Below, in pieces: positions 7,947-15,945 of a stretch of DNA of 35,906 nucleotides; within the stretch, counting starts at the first letter, position 1; the number at the start of each line of letters is the position of its first letter. The notes under the pieces are model-generated. The model had not been told where the DNA came from, did not search any database, and saw nothing but the letters and a program-made list of their open reading frames with translations. The position numbers and the translations under genes were made by a program. The DNA comes from DASYCK01 sp036500205 (lineage in GTDB: Bacteria; Myxococcota_A; Polyangia; Fen-1088): positions 1 through 35,906 of the forward strand of contig DASYCK010000114.1 in assembly GCA_036500205.1 (NCBI GenBank), written 5' to 3'.

Positions 7947-8002
7947 TGCAACCGGTTGCACGCGCCGTGCATGGGCTTGCACGCGAGACGGTCACCAGTG
8001 CA
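7947..8002. promoter_or_regulatory. TGCA-N6-TGCA palindromes, putative enhancer sites (set 1)
   Basis: TGCAACCGGTTGCA (7947-7960) is a perfect 14-bp palindrome. A second copy, TGCA-TGGGCT-TGCA, lies at 7968-7981 with its centre 21 bp away, i.e. two helical turns, so both would face the same side of DNA. A half-site TGCAACG starts at 7999. The same motif occurs three times upstream of the lipoprotein gene at 9559-10572, on the other side of the sigma-54 activator gene. These are the natural candidates for that activator's binding sites. Confidence 0.7.
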
Positions 8003-8011
8003 ACGAACGAC

Positions 8012-9511
8012 TCAGCCCGGCGGCGTGGAGTCCATGTCGTAGAGACGCAGCTTGTAGTAGAGCGTGCGGCGGCTGACGCCCAGCAGGCGCGCGGCCAGAT
8101 CGCGGTTCCCGTGCGCCTTGACCAGCGCCTTCTCGATCTGCCGGCGCTCGGCCCTGGAGACGGCACCCTTGAGATCGATGGCGCTCATCTCGCCGGACCG
8201 CCGCTCCGCGCCCGCTGTCGGGGCTCCGCCGCGCGCCAGCGGCTCCGGTTCGCGCGCCAGCGCCTCGCGCGTGAGCGTTTCGCGCGCGAGCGTTTCGCGC
8301 GCGAGCGTTTCGGATGACGGCTCGCTGGTCACGAAGCCCTGCTCTTCCAGATCACGCCGCACGTCCTGCTCGGTGAGCACGGGCGCGTCGCTCAGGACCA
8401 CCAGCCTTTCGACGAGATTCTGCAGCTGCCGCACGTTGCCTGGCCAGCGCTGCGCGCCGAGCACGGCGAGCGCCGAATCCGCCAGCTCCACCGGCGGCAC
8501 GCCGTTCGCCTGCGAGGCCTGCGCGGCGAAGTGCCGGGCCAGCGCCGGCAGATCCTCGAGCCGGTCGCGCAGCGGAGGCAAGGTGATGCGGACGACGTTG
8601 AGGCGATAGAAGAGATCCTCGCGGAACGTCCCCTTCGCGACCATCGCGGGGAGATCCCGATGCGTGGCGACGACGAAGCGCACGTCGGCGCGGCGGGTCT
8701 CGGTCCCTCCCAGCCGCTCGTAGGCGCGCTCCTGGACGAGACGCAGCAGCTTGACCTGGGTCGCCGGAGAGATGTCGCCGATCTCGTCGAGGAACAGCGT
8801 GCCCTTCTCGGCCAGCTCGACCCGCCCCGGCTTTCGTACCGCCGCGCCCGTGAACGCCCCCTTCTCGTGGCCGAACAATTCGCTCTCGAGCAGCGCCTCG
8901 GGCAAGGCCCCCACCTGAACGTCGACGAAGGGGCCGGCGCGGCGCGGGCTGAGCTCGTGAATGCGGCGGGCGACCACCCCCTTGCCGGTGCCGGTCTCGC
9001 CGCCGATCAGCACGGTGGCGTTGCTCTGGGCGGCGCGCGCCACCAGGGCCCAGATCGCGCGCATCGCGATCGACTCACCGACGAGCGGCAGCGCGGACGT
9101 CCCATCCGCATCGCCCCCCGGCAGGGCCGCCGCGGGCGCCACGCCGGCCGTGGCCCGCGCCTTCTGCAACACGAACAGCACGTCCTCGACGATGAGCGGC
9201 TTGATGACGTAGTCGCGCGCGCCCGCCTTCACGGCGGCGATGGCCGCGCCGACCGAGGCCACGTCGGCCATCACCACGAGCTGCGCGTCCCGCGCCCGCC
9301 GCGCCACCTCGGTGCGGAGCGCGTCGAGGGGCAGCCCCGGGAAATCCGCGTCCGCCATGATCAGGTCGACGGGGCGGCTGGTCAGCGCCGCCTCGAAGGC
9401 GGCGCGGGTCGTGGCGACCTCGACCTTGACGCCTGCTTTTCTCAAGGCGCTGCTCAACGCCTCGGGAGGCGGATCCGCCTGTGCGAACAGCAGCCAGGAA
9501 TCAATCGACAC
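8012..9511 (-). CDS. Sigma-54-dependent NtrC-family regulator with atypical receiver
   Basis: 499 aa from a GTG start at 9511. The longer frame to 10456 is a shadow of the neighbouring gene. Domains: a receiver-like domain (1-118), an AAA+ sigma-54 interaction domain (~143-370) and a Fis-type helix-turn-helix (~455-497, RDLAARLLGVSRRTLYYKL). The AAA+ part is intact: Walker A GETGTGKG (171-178), the sigma-54 contact loop GAFTGA (218-223) and Walker B LFLDE (239-243). The receiver keeps a candidate phospho-Asp54 (MADADFPG) and Lys104 (IKPL). It lacks the N-terminal acidic pair (LLFAQAD instead of a DD motif) and has Ala82 where a Thr/Ser is usual, so normal phosphorylation is doubtful. A repeated ETLAR linker joins AAA+ and HTH. 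The gene is 47 nt downstream of 9559-10572, suggesting co-transcription and self-activation. Confidence 0.93.
   Translation of the reverse strand: MSIDSWLLFAQADPPPEALSSALRKAGVKVEVATTRAAFEAALTSRPVDLIMADADFPGLPLDALRTEVARRARDAQLVVMADVASVGAAIAAVKAGARDYVIKPLIVEDVLFVLQKARATAGVAPAAALPGGDADGTSALPLVGESIAMRAIWALVARAAQSNATVLIGGETGTGKGVVARRIHELSPRRAGPFVDVQVGALPEALLESELFGHEKGAFTGAAVRKPGRVELAEKGTLFLDEIGDISPATQVKLLRLVQERAYERLGGTETRRADVRFVVATHRDLPAMVAKGTFREDLFYRLNVVRITLPPLRDRLEDLPALARHFAAQASQANGVPPVELADSALAVLGAQRWPGNVRQLQNLVERLVVLSDAPVLTEQDVRRDLEEQGFVTSEPSSETLARETLARETLTREALAREPEPLARGGAPTAGAERRSGEMSAIDLKGAVSRAERRQIEKALVKAHGNRDLAARLLGVSRRTLYYKLRLYDMDSTPPG
8251..8310 (-). repeat. In-frame 15-bp tandem repeat in regulator linker
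   Basis: Four 15-bp units (8251, 8266, 8281, 8296), the last two identical (CGCGCGCGAGCGTTT), encode ETLAR, ETLAR, ETLTR, EALAR between the AAA+ and HTH domains of the sigma-54 regulator. The length is a multiple of three, so copy-number change would lengthen or shorten the linker without breaking the frame. Confidence 0.85.
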
Positions 9512-9558
9512 GGGGCGATTGTGGCACAACGGCGGGCCCTGGCGTCGCCCGTCGACGC

Positions 9559-10572
9559 TCAATTCGCGAGGGTCAACGTCGCCGTGCTGATGGCCGAAAT
9601 GTTCCAGAGCGTCTGATTGCCCGGGTTCCGTCCGTCGTTGATCCACTCCTCGACCAGCATCTTCAGATGATAGGGCTTCGAGCCGAGCGAGCTGTCGGTG
9701 GGGCGCAGCAGGAACCGGTCGGCCCATCCGCCCGGTTGCGTCCAGGTCAAGCCGCTGATGATCTGGGTCGGGCTGATGATGGCGCTGCTGTTCTGGGCCA
9801 CCGGCGGCTGGTAGGTGCGGCCGGGCGCGTTCTGGTAGTGGCAGGCCGAGCAGCGCAGGTTGTCCAGGCGCCCGATGTCGACGCTGCTGACGACCCGACC
9901 GAGGGACGAGCCTTCGAGCGGCGGGCCCGAGATGGGAAAGTTGTTGCTGCTGATCGTCGCCGTCCAGGACAGGCACTGCGTCGCCACCGCGGCCTGATCG
10001 TTGGCGTACGGATCGGGCAGCCCCGCCTGCATGTTGTGGCCCGTGTCGATGTGCAACGTGTAGCTGGCGCACGCGCCCAGCGTCGCGTTCGGCACGAAGA
10101 CCAGGATGTAACCGTGCTCGCCCGGATTCACGGTGTTCGCCATCTGCGACGTGCCGCCGTAGTACTGGTACAGCACGCTGTCGAAGGCGGCGCCGTTGAT
10201 GGTCACCGAGCCGGCCGGCCCCCAGGCCGCCGCGTTGCCGACGTTGGTGACGTTGATCTGGACACCCAGCGTGGTCGCGTCGTGGCTGTAGAAGCGCATC
10301 ACGCCGTCGGGCTTCAGATCCGACACCAGCTGCGTGACCGGGGGGAGAACCTTGACGGGCTTCGTGATGACCGGCGGATCGGTCCCCACCTTCGACAGCG
10401 CCGACGAGGTCGCCGTCGGCGCCATGGGATCGTCGGCGTCCCCCTCGACGCCGCACCCGAGCGCCACGCTCCCGAGGAGCATCAGCGTGGCGGCCGCGGT
10501 GGCAGCGCCCCGCCCGTTCATTGCCTTCATCGCCCTCATCCTGGTCGCTGCGGTAATCGTCTCGAAGATCAT
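9559..10572 (-). CDS. Lipoprotein with CARDB-like domain and CxxCH heme motif
   Basis: 337 aa from the ATG at 10572, preceded by GGGAGGCCACG; upstream in-frame codons run into the promoter and are rejected. The signal peptide ends in a lipobox (SVALGC, Cys40). Residues ~70-215 look like a beta-sandwich of the CARDB/Ig type (PVTQLVSDLKPDGVMRFYSH, then VQINVTNVGNAAAWGPAG). At about 240-244 there is a c-type heme motif CSACH within LDNLRCSACHYQNAPG, followed by segments that could supply a distal ligand. It may be an envelope electron-transfer or redox-sensing lipoprotein; the function is not assignable. A sigma-54 promoter and three palindromes lie upstream, and the sigma-54 activator gene follows 47 nt downstream. 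Confidence 0.85.
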   Translation of the reverse strand: MIFETITAATRMRAMKAMNGRGAATAAATLMLLGSVALGCGVEGDADDPMAPTATSSALSKVGTDPPVITKPVKVLPPVTQLVSDLKPDGVMRFYSHDATTLGVQINVTNVGNAAAWGPAGSVTINGAAFDSVLYQYYGGTSQMANTVNPGEHGYILVFVPNATLGACASYTLHIDTGHNMQAGLPDPYANDQAAVATQCLSWTATISSNNFPISGPPLEGSSLGRVVSSVDIGRLDNLRCSACHYQNAPGRTYQPPVAQNSSAIISPTQIISGLTWTQPGGWADRFLLRPTDSSLGSKPYHLKMLVEEWINDGRNPGNQTLWNISAISTATLTLAN

Positions 10573-10618
10573 CGTGGCCTCCCGTGTGACCGGGGTCGTC
10601 CCGGTCGCCGCCTCACAG

Positions 10619-10634
10619 TGCAGACGGCGCGCCA
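10619..10634 (-). promoter_or_regulatory. Sigma-54 (-24/-12) promoter of the CxxCH lipoprotein
   Basis: On the minus strand this reads TGGCGCGCCGTCTGCA. It has TGGC at -24 and TGCA at -12, with GG and GC exactly 10 bp apart (consensus TGGCAC-N5-TTGCW). Transcription would begin near 10608, about 36 nt before the ATG at 10572. The three TGCA-N6-TGCA sites would then be at about -108, -131 and -151. Confidence 0.7.
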
Positions 10635-10708
10635 CGCGCGACGAGGCTGCCTTTTCGCGGAAATCGGCGGTCAGGGGAGACGTTCGGCCAGATCCGGCCA
10701 GCCTCGTC

Positions 10709-10765
10709 TGCATCCGCGTGCACCTCACCGCTGCAACCGGGTGCAGTCACGTGCAAGCGGTTGCA
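10709..10765. promoter_or_regulatory. Three TGCA-N6-TGCA sites, putative enhancer sites (set 2)
   Basis: Copies: TGCA-TCCGCG-TGCA (10709-10722), TGCA-ACCGGG-TGCA (10732-10745) and TGCA-AGCGGT-TGCA (10752-10765), with centres 23 and 20 bp apart. The spacers resemble the ACCGGT core of the perfect palindrome at 7947. Finding five copies of one 14-bp architecture on both sides of one sigma-54 activator gene, each set upstream of a -24/-12 promoter, argues for specific binding sites rather than chance. Confidence 0.7.
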
Positions 10766-10830
10766 GTCGGGCGATTGGCGGCCTCAGGGACGAACCGTCC
10801 CCTCGTCTGCGGCGTGCGCGAGAAGAGCTG

Positions 10831-11586
10831 CTAGTCCTCGCGGCGGTGCGCTTCGAGACGACGCTGCTCCTTCAGCAGGCGGCGCTGTTCCTTCAGCATG
10901 CGCTGCTCGTGTCTCATGCGCGCGCGGTCATTGCGCCGGGCGTGCCGGTCGGCGTGGGCGCTCAGCTTCGCGTCGAGCTGACCGCGTTCGCCGGGGAGCC
11001 GCAGCTTGACCTCGACGGTGCCCATGATGACCCGCCCGCGGATGCGCAGCAGGGGAGCCTCGGGATCGGGGTGCGCCGGGGCGCGGTGAACCTGTTCGAA
11101 CGTGCCCATGATGGCGCTGCCGTCGGTGGCCACCGACAGGCCGGGCGGTACGATGATCTCGACGCTGCTCATCACGGCGTGAATCACGATGTCGACGGGC
11201 CCCGCCGGAAAGCGCGCCTCGCGGAAGTCGAGCACGGTGGCGCTCATCAGGCCGCGCACCTCGAGGCGGCGCGGCACGTCCCAGGCGCCGCCCCGCTGGG
11301 TGGCGCTCATGAGGCCGCGGACCGTGGCGACGTCGTGGACCTGACCCGCGGGGACCAGCGCGTTCATGACGTGCGTCGCGGGGGACGACCCGCCGCCGAG
11401 CGGCGGCAGATCCGCCACCAGCGCTTCGAGCTGCGCCACTGATTCGGAGACGTGGGCGGCGGTCACCCGCCGCTCCAGCTCGTCGACATCGAGGGAGTCG
11501 TGCGCGAAGTGGTCCTGCAGCAGGGCGATCGCGCGTTCGCGGGCCTCGCGAACGTGGGCCAGGGCGAGTCGATTGTCCGTGGGCAT
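10831..11586 (-). CDS. DUF1707 / LiaF-like domain protein
   Basis: 251 aa from the ATG at 11586; a TTG further upstream (11631) extends the frame but is less likely. Residues ~5-60 match the DUF1707 pattern (LQDHFAHDSLDVDELERRVTAAH, then LEALVADLPPL). Residues ~95-200 look like the LiaF/YvqF C-terminal beta-helix-like domain, with the repeated theme VRGLMSAT, VRGLMSATVLD, HAVMSSVEIIVPPGLSVATD, GRVIMGTVEVKL. The last ~45 residues are very basic and helical (RRNDRARMRHEQRMLKEQ and on). No membrane segment is visible, unlike classical LiaF, so it is probably a soluble or peripheral member. The family is linked to envelope-stress sensing. Its stop lies next to the enhancer-site region. Confidence 0.8.
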   Translation of the reverse strand: MPTDNRLALAHVREARERAIALLQDHFAHDSLDVDELERRVTAAHVSESVAQLEALVADLPPLGGGSSPATHVMNALVPAGQVHDVATVRGLMSATQRGGAWDVPRRLEVRGLMSATVLDFREARFPAGPVDIVIHAVMSSVEIIVPPGLSVATDGSAIMGTFEQVHRAPAHPDPEAPLLRIRGRVIMGTVEVKLRLPGERGQLDAKLSAHADRHARRNDRARMRHEQRMLKEQRRLLKEQRRLEAHRRED

Positions 11587-11651
11587 TGGGTTCGGGGGCA
11601 GTCTAGCGCAGCGACGGGAATCGGCGCTCAAGCGGCGCCCTGGATCTCCCG

Positions 11652-12026
11652 ATGAAAATGCCGATGCGCGATCTGTGTCGAATGGGCCGCCGCCCCTGGG
11701 CGGCCTTGGTATTTCTGGGAGCAGCTTCCTTGGCCGTGGTCAGCTGTGGGACCAACCGGCCGGCTTCTGAGGGTGGCAGCGGTGGCGCCGTCGGCTCGCT
11801 GGGTGGCGCGACGGGGAGCGGCGGCGTCTCCGGCACGGGCGGCTCGCCCGGCACGGGTGGCTCGACGGGCGTCGGCGGGACGACGAGCATGGGTGGCGCT
11901 TCGGCCACGGGTGGCGCCTCCGCCCTGGGTGGCGCTTCCGGAGTGGGCGGCACGTCGCCGTCTGGTTCATTGACGGCCGGCTTGCAGTTCAACGGAACCA
12001 TCAGCTTCTTTCGGGTGCTGCCATGA
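11652..12026 (+). CDS. Gly/Ser-rich lipoprotein, almost entirely linker
   Basis: 124 aa. The signal peptide (RPWAALVFLGAASLAVVSC) has a lipobox cysteine, followed by ~75 residues of irregular GGxxSxGG / TGGASATGG repeats. Only ~20 residues come after the linker (SLTAGLQFNGTISFFRVLP). In sister lipoproteins of this window (31674, 19700) the same type of tether carries a large folded domain; here there is none. The stop overlaps the next start in an ATGA (12023-12026), so translation is probably coupled to the secreted protein at 12023. The start ATG at 11652 has only a weak binding site; in-frame ATGs at 11658, 11667 and 11682 are alternatives. Confidence 0.65.
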   Translation: MKMPMRDLCRMGRRPWAALVFLGAASLAVVSCGTNRPASEGGSGGAVGSLGGATGSGGVSGTGGSPGTGGSTGVGGTTSMGGASATGGASALGGASGVGGTSPSGSLTAGLQFNGTISFFRVLP

Positions 12027-12745
12027 CCTCGACCAACATGTTCAAGCTCGGGCGCGTGGTCGCTCCGTTGACCGCCGCGCTGGTGGTATCGCTCTGTGGA
12101 ACGTCGCCCGCGCGCGCGACGGGGACCATGCAGTACGTCGAGGTCTCCGCGCCCATCCTGCCGCGCGTCTCCGTCCTGTACCCCGCGGAAGGAAGTCACT
12201 TCCCGACGGCCAGCGCCGACATCGCCGCGCTCGCGCACGACGCGGCGCTGACGTTCGACTACCTGCTGACCGCCTGCGCGATGAATCACACCGGCATCGT
12301 CATTCCGGGTCCCGGCGATCCGCCGACCACGCCCGCGCAGAACGCCTCGAACTTCGAGACCATCGCGAACTGCGCCTACACCGACTTCGTGTCGAAGCCG
12401 TACTGGATCCCCGCGCTCGTCGATCAGGTCGACCTCTGCGGGACCGAGCTGGGCGCCGACTGGCACCTGCTGTCGGAAGCGGACGTGAACGGGTTCAGCA
12501 CCGCCGACGAGCAGATGATGTCAGACGCGCTGTCGACGCCGAACGCCGGCAGCTTCTTCGGCAACTTCTATTTCAGCCTGCACGTCTGGGTGCGCGCCGC
12601 CGACGGCTCGTTGCAGCGGGGCGATCTGTCGCCCGGCGCGACCACCCGCCTCAGCACGCTGCCGGTGGCGATGAGCAGCACCACGCACTACGAGTCGGAC
12701 ATGTCGCTTCGCTGCATCCGCCGCACGACGGTCACCACCCCCTGA
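12023..12745 (+). CDS. Secreted hypothetical protein
   Basis: 240 aa. An N-terminal signal peptide (VVAPLTAALVVSLCGTSPARA, cleavage after ARA) is followed by a mature domain of about 205 residues with six cysteines (CAMNHTG, NCAYTDF, DLCGTELGADWH, LRCIRR and others), which could form disulfides. The central LPRVSVLYPAEGSHFPTASA and DAALTFDYLLTACAMNHTGI segments are the most distinctive; I do not recognise a family. It overlaps the Gly-rich lipoprotein gene by ATGA, so the two products are likely made together, perhaps as partners at the outer membrane. It ends 3 bp from the convergent GH13 gene. Confidence 0.7.
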   Translation: MTSTNMFKLGRVVAPLTAALVVSLCGTSPARATGTMQYVEVSAPILPRVSVLYPAEGSHFPTASADIAALAHDAALTFDYLLTACAMNHTGIVIPGPGDPPTTPAQNASNFETIANCAYTDFVSKPYWIPALVDQVDLCGTELGADWHLLSEADVNGFSTADEQMMSDALSTPNAGSFFGNFYFSLHVWVRAADGSLQRGDLSPGATTRLSTLPVAMSSTTHYESDMSLRCIRRTTVTTP

Positions 12746-12748
12746 GGC

Positions 12749-14458
12749 TCAGGGGAGCTTCACGAAGATCTTGACCTCGCTGGGACCGAGCTGGTCCTTC
12801 AGCGTGCCATCGCTGACCTCGACCTCATAGTTCGATGTCTGCTCGTGCCAGCGCCCATCGGGCAGCCCGCACTTCGTCACCACGAATTCCCCGGCGGGCT
12901 GGTGGCGCAGGTTGACGGCCACCACCACCACGTTCCCCTCGTCGTTCCAGCGCTTGTACGCGAAGACGCGGCGACCGGCGTCGCTCAGACAGATCTCGAA
13001 GGCGTCGCCGCGCAGCGCGGGGAGCTGGTGCCGTAGCTGAAACACCGCCTTCGTGTGATCGCGCAGCCCCTGGTTCCGCTCGTTCTTCAACAACGACCAG
13101 TCGAGGGGGCGTGGTTCGAGGCTCTTCTCGGCCGCGGCGCCGAACTCCTGCCCCATCCAGATCATGGGCATGCCTGGAATGGTGGCGAGCAGCGACATCC
13201 CCAGCTTCGAGCGGGCGAACGCCACGTCGTCGAACATGCCCCCCTTGTCGCCCAGCAACCTCATCAGCCGCTCGTGATCGTGGCTGACGATGTAGTTCAC
13301 GCAGCGCCCCCCGGTCTGATAGCCGTTCTTCGCGGGATCGAGCGCGTTCAGCAGACCCGTGAAATCGTCGGGCGACTCGCCGTCGTCGCTCTTGTCGATC
13401 AGCACGGCGCGGAAGTGCGCGCCCAGTGAGAAGCGCCAGGCCGCCACCACCGGCCCGTCGGGATAGCCGGTGATCGCCGGATCCTCCGGGACGTGCTCGG
13501 CCGTGGTCAGGAACGGCTTGCGGCCGGCGACCTTCTCGAAGCCGGCGCCCCCCAGCTCCTTCAGACAGTCGAAGTTGGCGATGGCACGGGTGGCGTCGAA
13601 GCGGATGCCGTCGATGTGGAACTTCTCCACCCAGAAGTGAATCGAGCCGATCACGTACTTGCGCGCCGGATACAGCTTCAGTTTCTCGTCGTAGTGGCCA
13701 TAGTTGAACTTCGGCCCCCACTGCATCTCGGGCGGGTCGGGGTTCTGCTCGTAGTACCAGTAGGCGTAGTCGATCTTGGCCAGCGGCGAGTCCGCGTCGG
13801 CTTGGTTGTACACGCCGTCGATCACCACCCGCATGCCGCGGGCGTGACACTCGTCTACCAGCCGGCACAGATCCTCGGGCGTGCCGTAGTCGGCGGCGAC
13901 GGCGAACAGGCTGCGCAGGTTGTAGCCCCAGCCCTTCCCGGGGAAGAACTTCACCGGCATCAGCTCGAGGCAGTTGATGCCCAACTCGCGCAGCTCGTCG
14001 AGCTTGGCGATGACATCGTCGAAGCGGCCCCTGCGATCGGTGGTACCGCTGAAGTCGCCCACGAACAGCTCGTAGATGACGACGTCCTCGTTCTCCGGCA
14101 GCGGCACGTCATCGTGGCGCCATTCGTACTCCGTCCACACCTTCTGGCCGCCGCGCACGCGCAGGATGCTGTTCTCCTCCTTGTCGCCGCTGACCTCCAG
14201 CGCGTAGGGGTCGAAGACGTCCAGGGTCTCGCCGCGCGCGAAGTAGCTGAGCGACTTCACGCGAAACTTGTAGGCGTAGTTGCCGTCGGAGAGGCTGGCG
14301 GTGTGGCGCCACCAGCCGTCGTTCCCCTTCGTCATGGGGTGCGGCTTCCAGTCGGTGAAGTCCGCGATCACCTCGACCACTTCGTTGTAGGGCGCGAACA
14401 GCGCGAGCTCGACGTCGCCTCGCTCGGGGGCGGGCGACGACACCTTCGGTGCTTTCAT
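12749..14458 (-). CDS. CBM48-GH13 alpha-glucan enzyme (branching-enzyme-like)
   Basis: 569 aa from the ATG at 14458 (preceded by AAAGGGTTCC). Residues ~10-105 form an N-terminal CBM48-type domain (LFAPYNEVVEVIADFTDWKP). The GH13 barrel follows, with the conserved regions present: nucleophile Asp288 in DGIRFDATRA, acid/base Glu321 in TTAEHVPED and the transition-state Asp394 in VSHDHERL. A C-terminal beta domain ends the protein. It acts on alpha-1,4-glucans in the cytoplasm (no signal peptide). It is shorter than typical GlgB (630-730 aa), so glucan branching, trehalohydrolase-type or amylase activity cannot be separated from sequence alone. It is 31 bp downstream of the AI-2E permease gene, same strand. 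Confidence 0.88.
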   Translation of the reverse strand: MKAPKVSSPAPERGDVELALFAPYNEVVEVIADFTDWKPHPMTKGNDGWWRHTASLSDGNYAYKFRVKSLSYFARGETLDVFDPYALEVSGDKEENSILRVRGGQKVWTEYEWRHDDVPLPENEDVVIYELFVGDFSGTTDRRGRFDDVIAKLDELRELGINCLELMPVKFFPGKGWGYNLRSLFAVAADYGTPEDLCRLVDECHARGMRVVIDGVYNQADADSPLAKIDYAYWYYEQNPDPPEMQWGPKFNYGHYDEKLKLYPARKYVIGSIHFWVEKFHIDGIRFDATRAIANFDCLKELGGAGFEKVAGRKPFLTTAEHVPEDPAITGYPDGPVVAAWRFSLGAHFRAVLIDKSDDGESPDDFTGLLNALDPAKNGYQTGGRCVNYIVSHDHERLMRLLGDKGGMFDDVAFARSKLGMSLLATIPGMPMIWMGQEFGAAAEKSLEPRPLDWSLLKNERNQGLRDHTKAVFQLRHQLPALRGDAFEICLSDAGRRVFAYKRWNDEGNVVVVAVNLRHQPAGEFVVTKCGLPDGRWHEQTSNYEVEVSDGTLKDQLGPSEVKIFVKLP

Positions 14459-14489
14459 GGAACCCTTTCGTTTTCCGTGTCGACTCGAA

Positions 14490-15734
14490 CTACGGTTTCT
14501 TGGCCGCGTCGGCGGACGCCCAGGATCCGCCGAGACTGCCCATGCCCTCCCAGGGGTGCTTCTGACCCTGCAGCACGGCCTCGACGGCCGTCTCGTTGCC
14601 CGCCTCGGCCGATTTGGCCAGCGCACGATGATCGCGGATGACCTCGGGGCTGAGATAGCGGGCCAGCCAGATCCGTTCGACGATCGGATAGGCCGCCACC
14701 AGCGGCAGCACCAGCACGGCGCCGATCAGCCCGGCCAGCGTGTTTCCCGCCACCAGCGCCAGCAATACGGCCAGGGTCGAGAGGCGCAGCCGCTGACCGT
14801 AGATCTTGGGGACGATGAAGTAGCTCTCGACCAGGTGATAGACCGCGTAAAACGAGAACACCGCCAGGGCCGCCGTGGGCGAGACGGTCAGCGCCAGCAG
14901 CACCGCGGGCACCGTCGCCACGATGATGCCCACCACCGGGATGACGTCGCAGAAGCCGGCCAGCAGCGCCAGCGGGAACGCCGCCGGCACCCGGAACACG
15001 TGCAAGACGATGGCGACGTAGGTGAAGAAGAGGATCGACGTGATCACCTGTCCGCGCACGTAGGCGTAGACGACCTCGGACACCTCTTCGACGGTGACGG
15101 CCATCTTGTCGCGGTGCTTGCGGGGGATGTAGGCGAGCAGCCAGGCGTACAGCCGGCGCCCGTCGAGCAGGAAGTAGAGCGTGAGGATCAACGTGAAGAA
15201 CACCGCCATCACGCCCGACACCGCCGTGGTGCCCAGCGCCAGAGGACGCTTGAGCTGGGCCGCCACTTCGGGCGAATAGGGAAGGGCGAAGATCTGACCC
15301 AGCAGCTGGCGCAACATGGGGTACTGCGTGGGGAGCCGCTGCTCGATGCGGCCACGGAAGCTGGGGAAGTCATGCGCCAGGCGGGTCGCCTGATCGGCGA
15401 GGGAGGTGAAGACGAACGCCACCAGGAACACGGCCGCGACCACCAGCGCGCCCGCCATCAAGATGATGACGAGCCCCCGCGAGGTGCCGCGCTTCTCCAT
15501 CCGCACCACGACGGGGTGAAGGGCGACCGCCATGATGATCGAGACGACCAGAAGGATGAACTCGGAGGACAGCCGCATTCCCGCCCAGGTGATCAGCGCC
15601 GCCAGCAGCACCTTGACGATGGTCTGGGGAGGCAAATGAAAATGGACATCCAGCCGTTGCGGCTTCTGGTCATTCGAGGAGGCGGTGGCGGGCGCGGAAA
15701 GATCCAAGATGTCCGGAGCTTCAGCAGACCGCAT
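14490..15734 (-). CDS. AI-2E family (PerM/TqsA-type) transporter
   Basis: 414 aa with about eight hydrophobic segments: two near the N-terminus (TIVKVLLAALITWAGMRL and EFILLVVSIIMAVALHPVVV), a third at ~92-113, then after a soluble loop (~115-170) a cluster from ~175 to 370. The family signatures are visible: FFTLILTLYFLLDGRRL in the middle and GFCDVIPVVGIIVATVPA and YHLVESYFIVPKIYG further on. Members export small molecules or exchange ions; the substrate here is unknown and the AI-2 name should not be taken literally. The N-terminal ~35 residues are a polar cytosolic extension. The C-terminal tail after residue 375 is unusually long and polar. Confidence 0.9.
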   Translation of the reverse strand: MRSAEAPDILDLSAPATASSNDQKPQRLDVHFHLPPQTIVKVLLAALITWAGMRLSSEFILLVVSIIMAVALHPVVVRMEKRGTSRGLVIILMAGALVVAAVFLVAFVFTSLADQATRLAHDFPSFRGRIEQRLPTQYPMLRQLLGQIFALPYSPEVAAQLKRPLALGTTAVSGVMAVFFTLILTLYFLLDGRRLYAWLLAYIPRKHRDKMAVTVEEVSEVVYAYVRGQVITSILFFTYVAIVLHVFRVPAAFPLALLAGFCDVIPVVGIIVATVPAVLLALTVSPTAALAVFSFYAVYHLVESYFIVPKIYGQRLRLSTLAVLLALVAGNTLAGLIGAVLVLPLVAAYPIVERIWLARYLSPEVIRDHRALAKSAEAGNETAVEAVLQGQKHPWEGMGSLGGSWASADAAKKP

Positions 15735-15945
15735 GCCAGGCGAAACAGGCTCCGATCGACTGAATTGTTACCAGGGCGAACCATGGCTCCGCGATCGCCG
15801 GTTCGAATCTGTAACCGCAGGGGTGCCAGGGACCCGCTCTGGGCTGGTACGCCGCTTGAATGCCGATCAGGAGACGCGGACGAGGGAACGTCGCTCGAAA
15901 CCCAATCAGTTCAAACCCCACCCGCATCGGAAAGCGAGCAGGACC

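Noticed and set aside
8012..10456. Long 814-codon form of the sigma-54 regulator
   Set aside because: The upstream ~315 codons are out of frame with, and antisense-like to, the recognisable lipoprotein gene on the same strand; the receiver begins at the GTG at 9511.
15780..15830. tRNA-like T-loop (GGTTCGAATC)
   Set aside because: The flanking bases do not pair into a T-stem, and no acceptor or anticodon arm fits on either strand.
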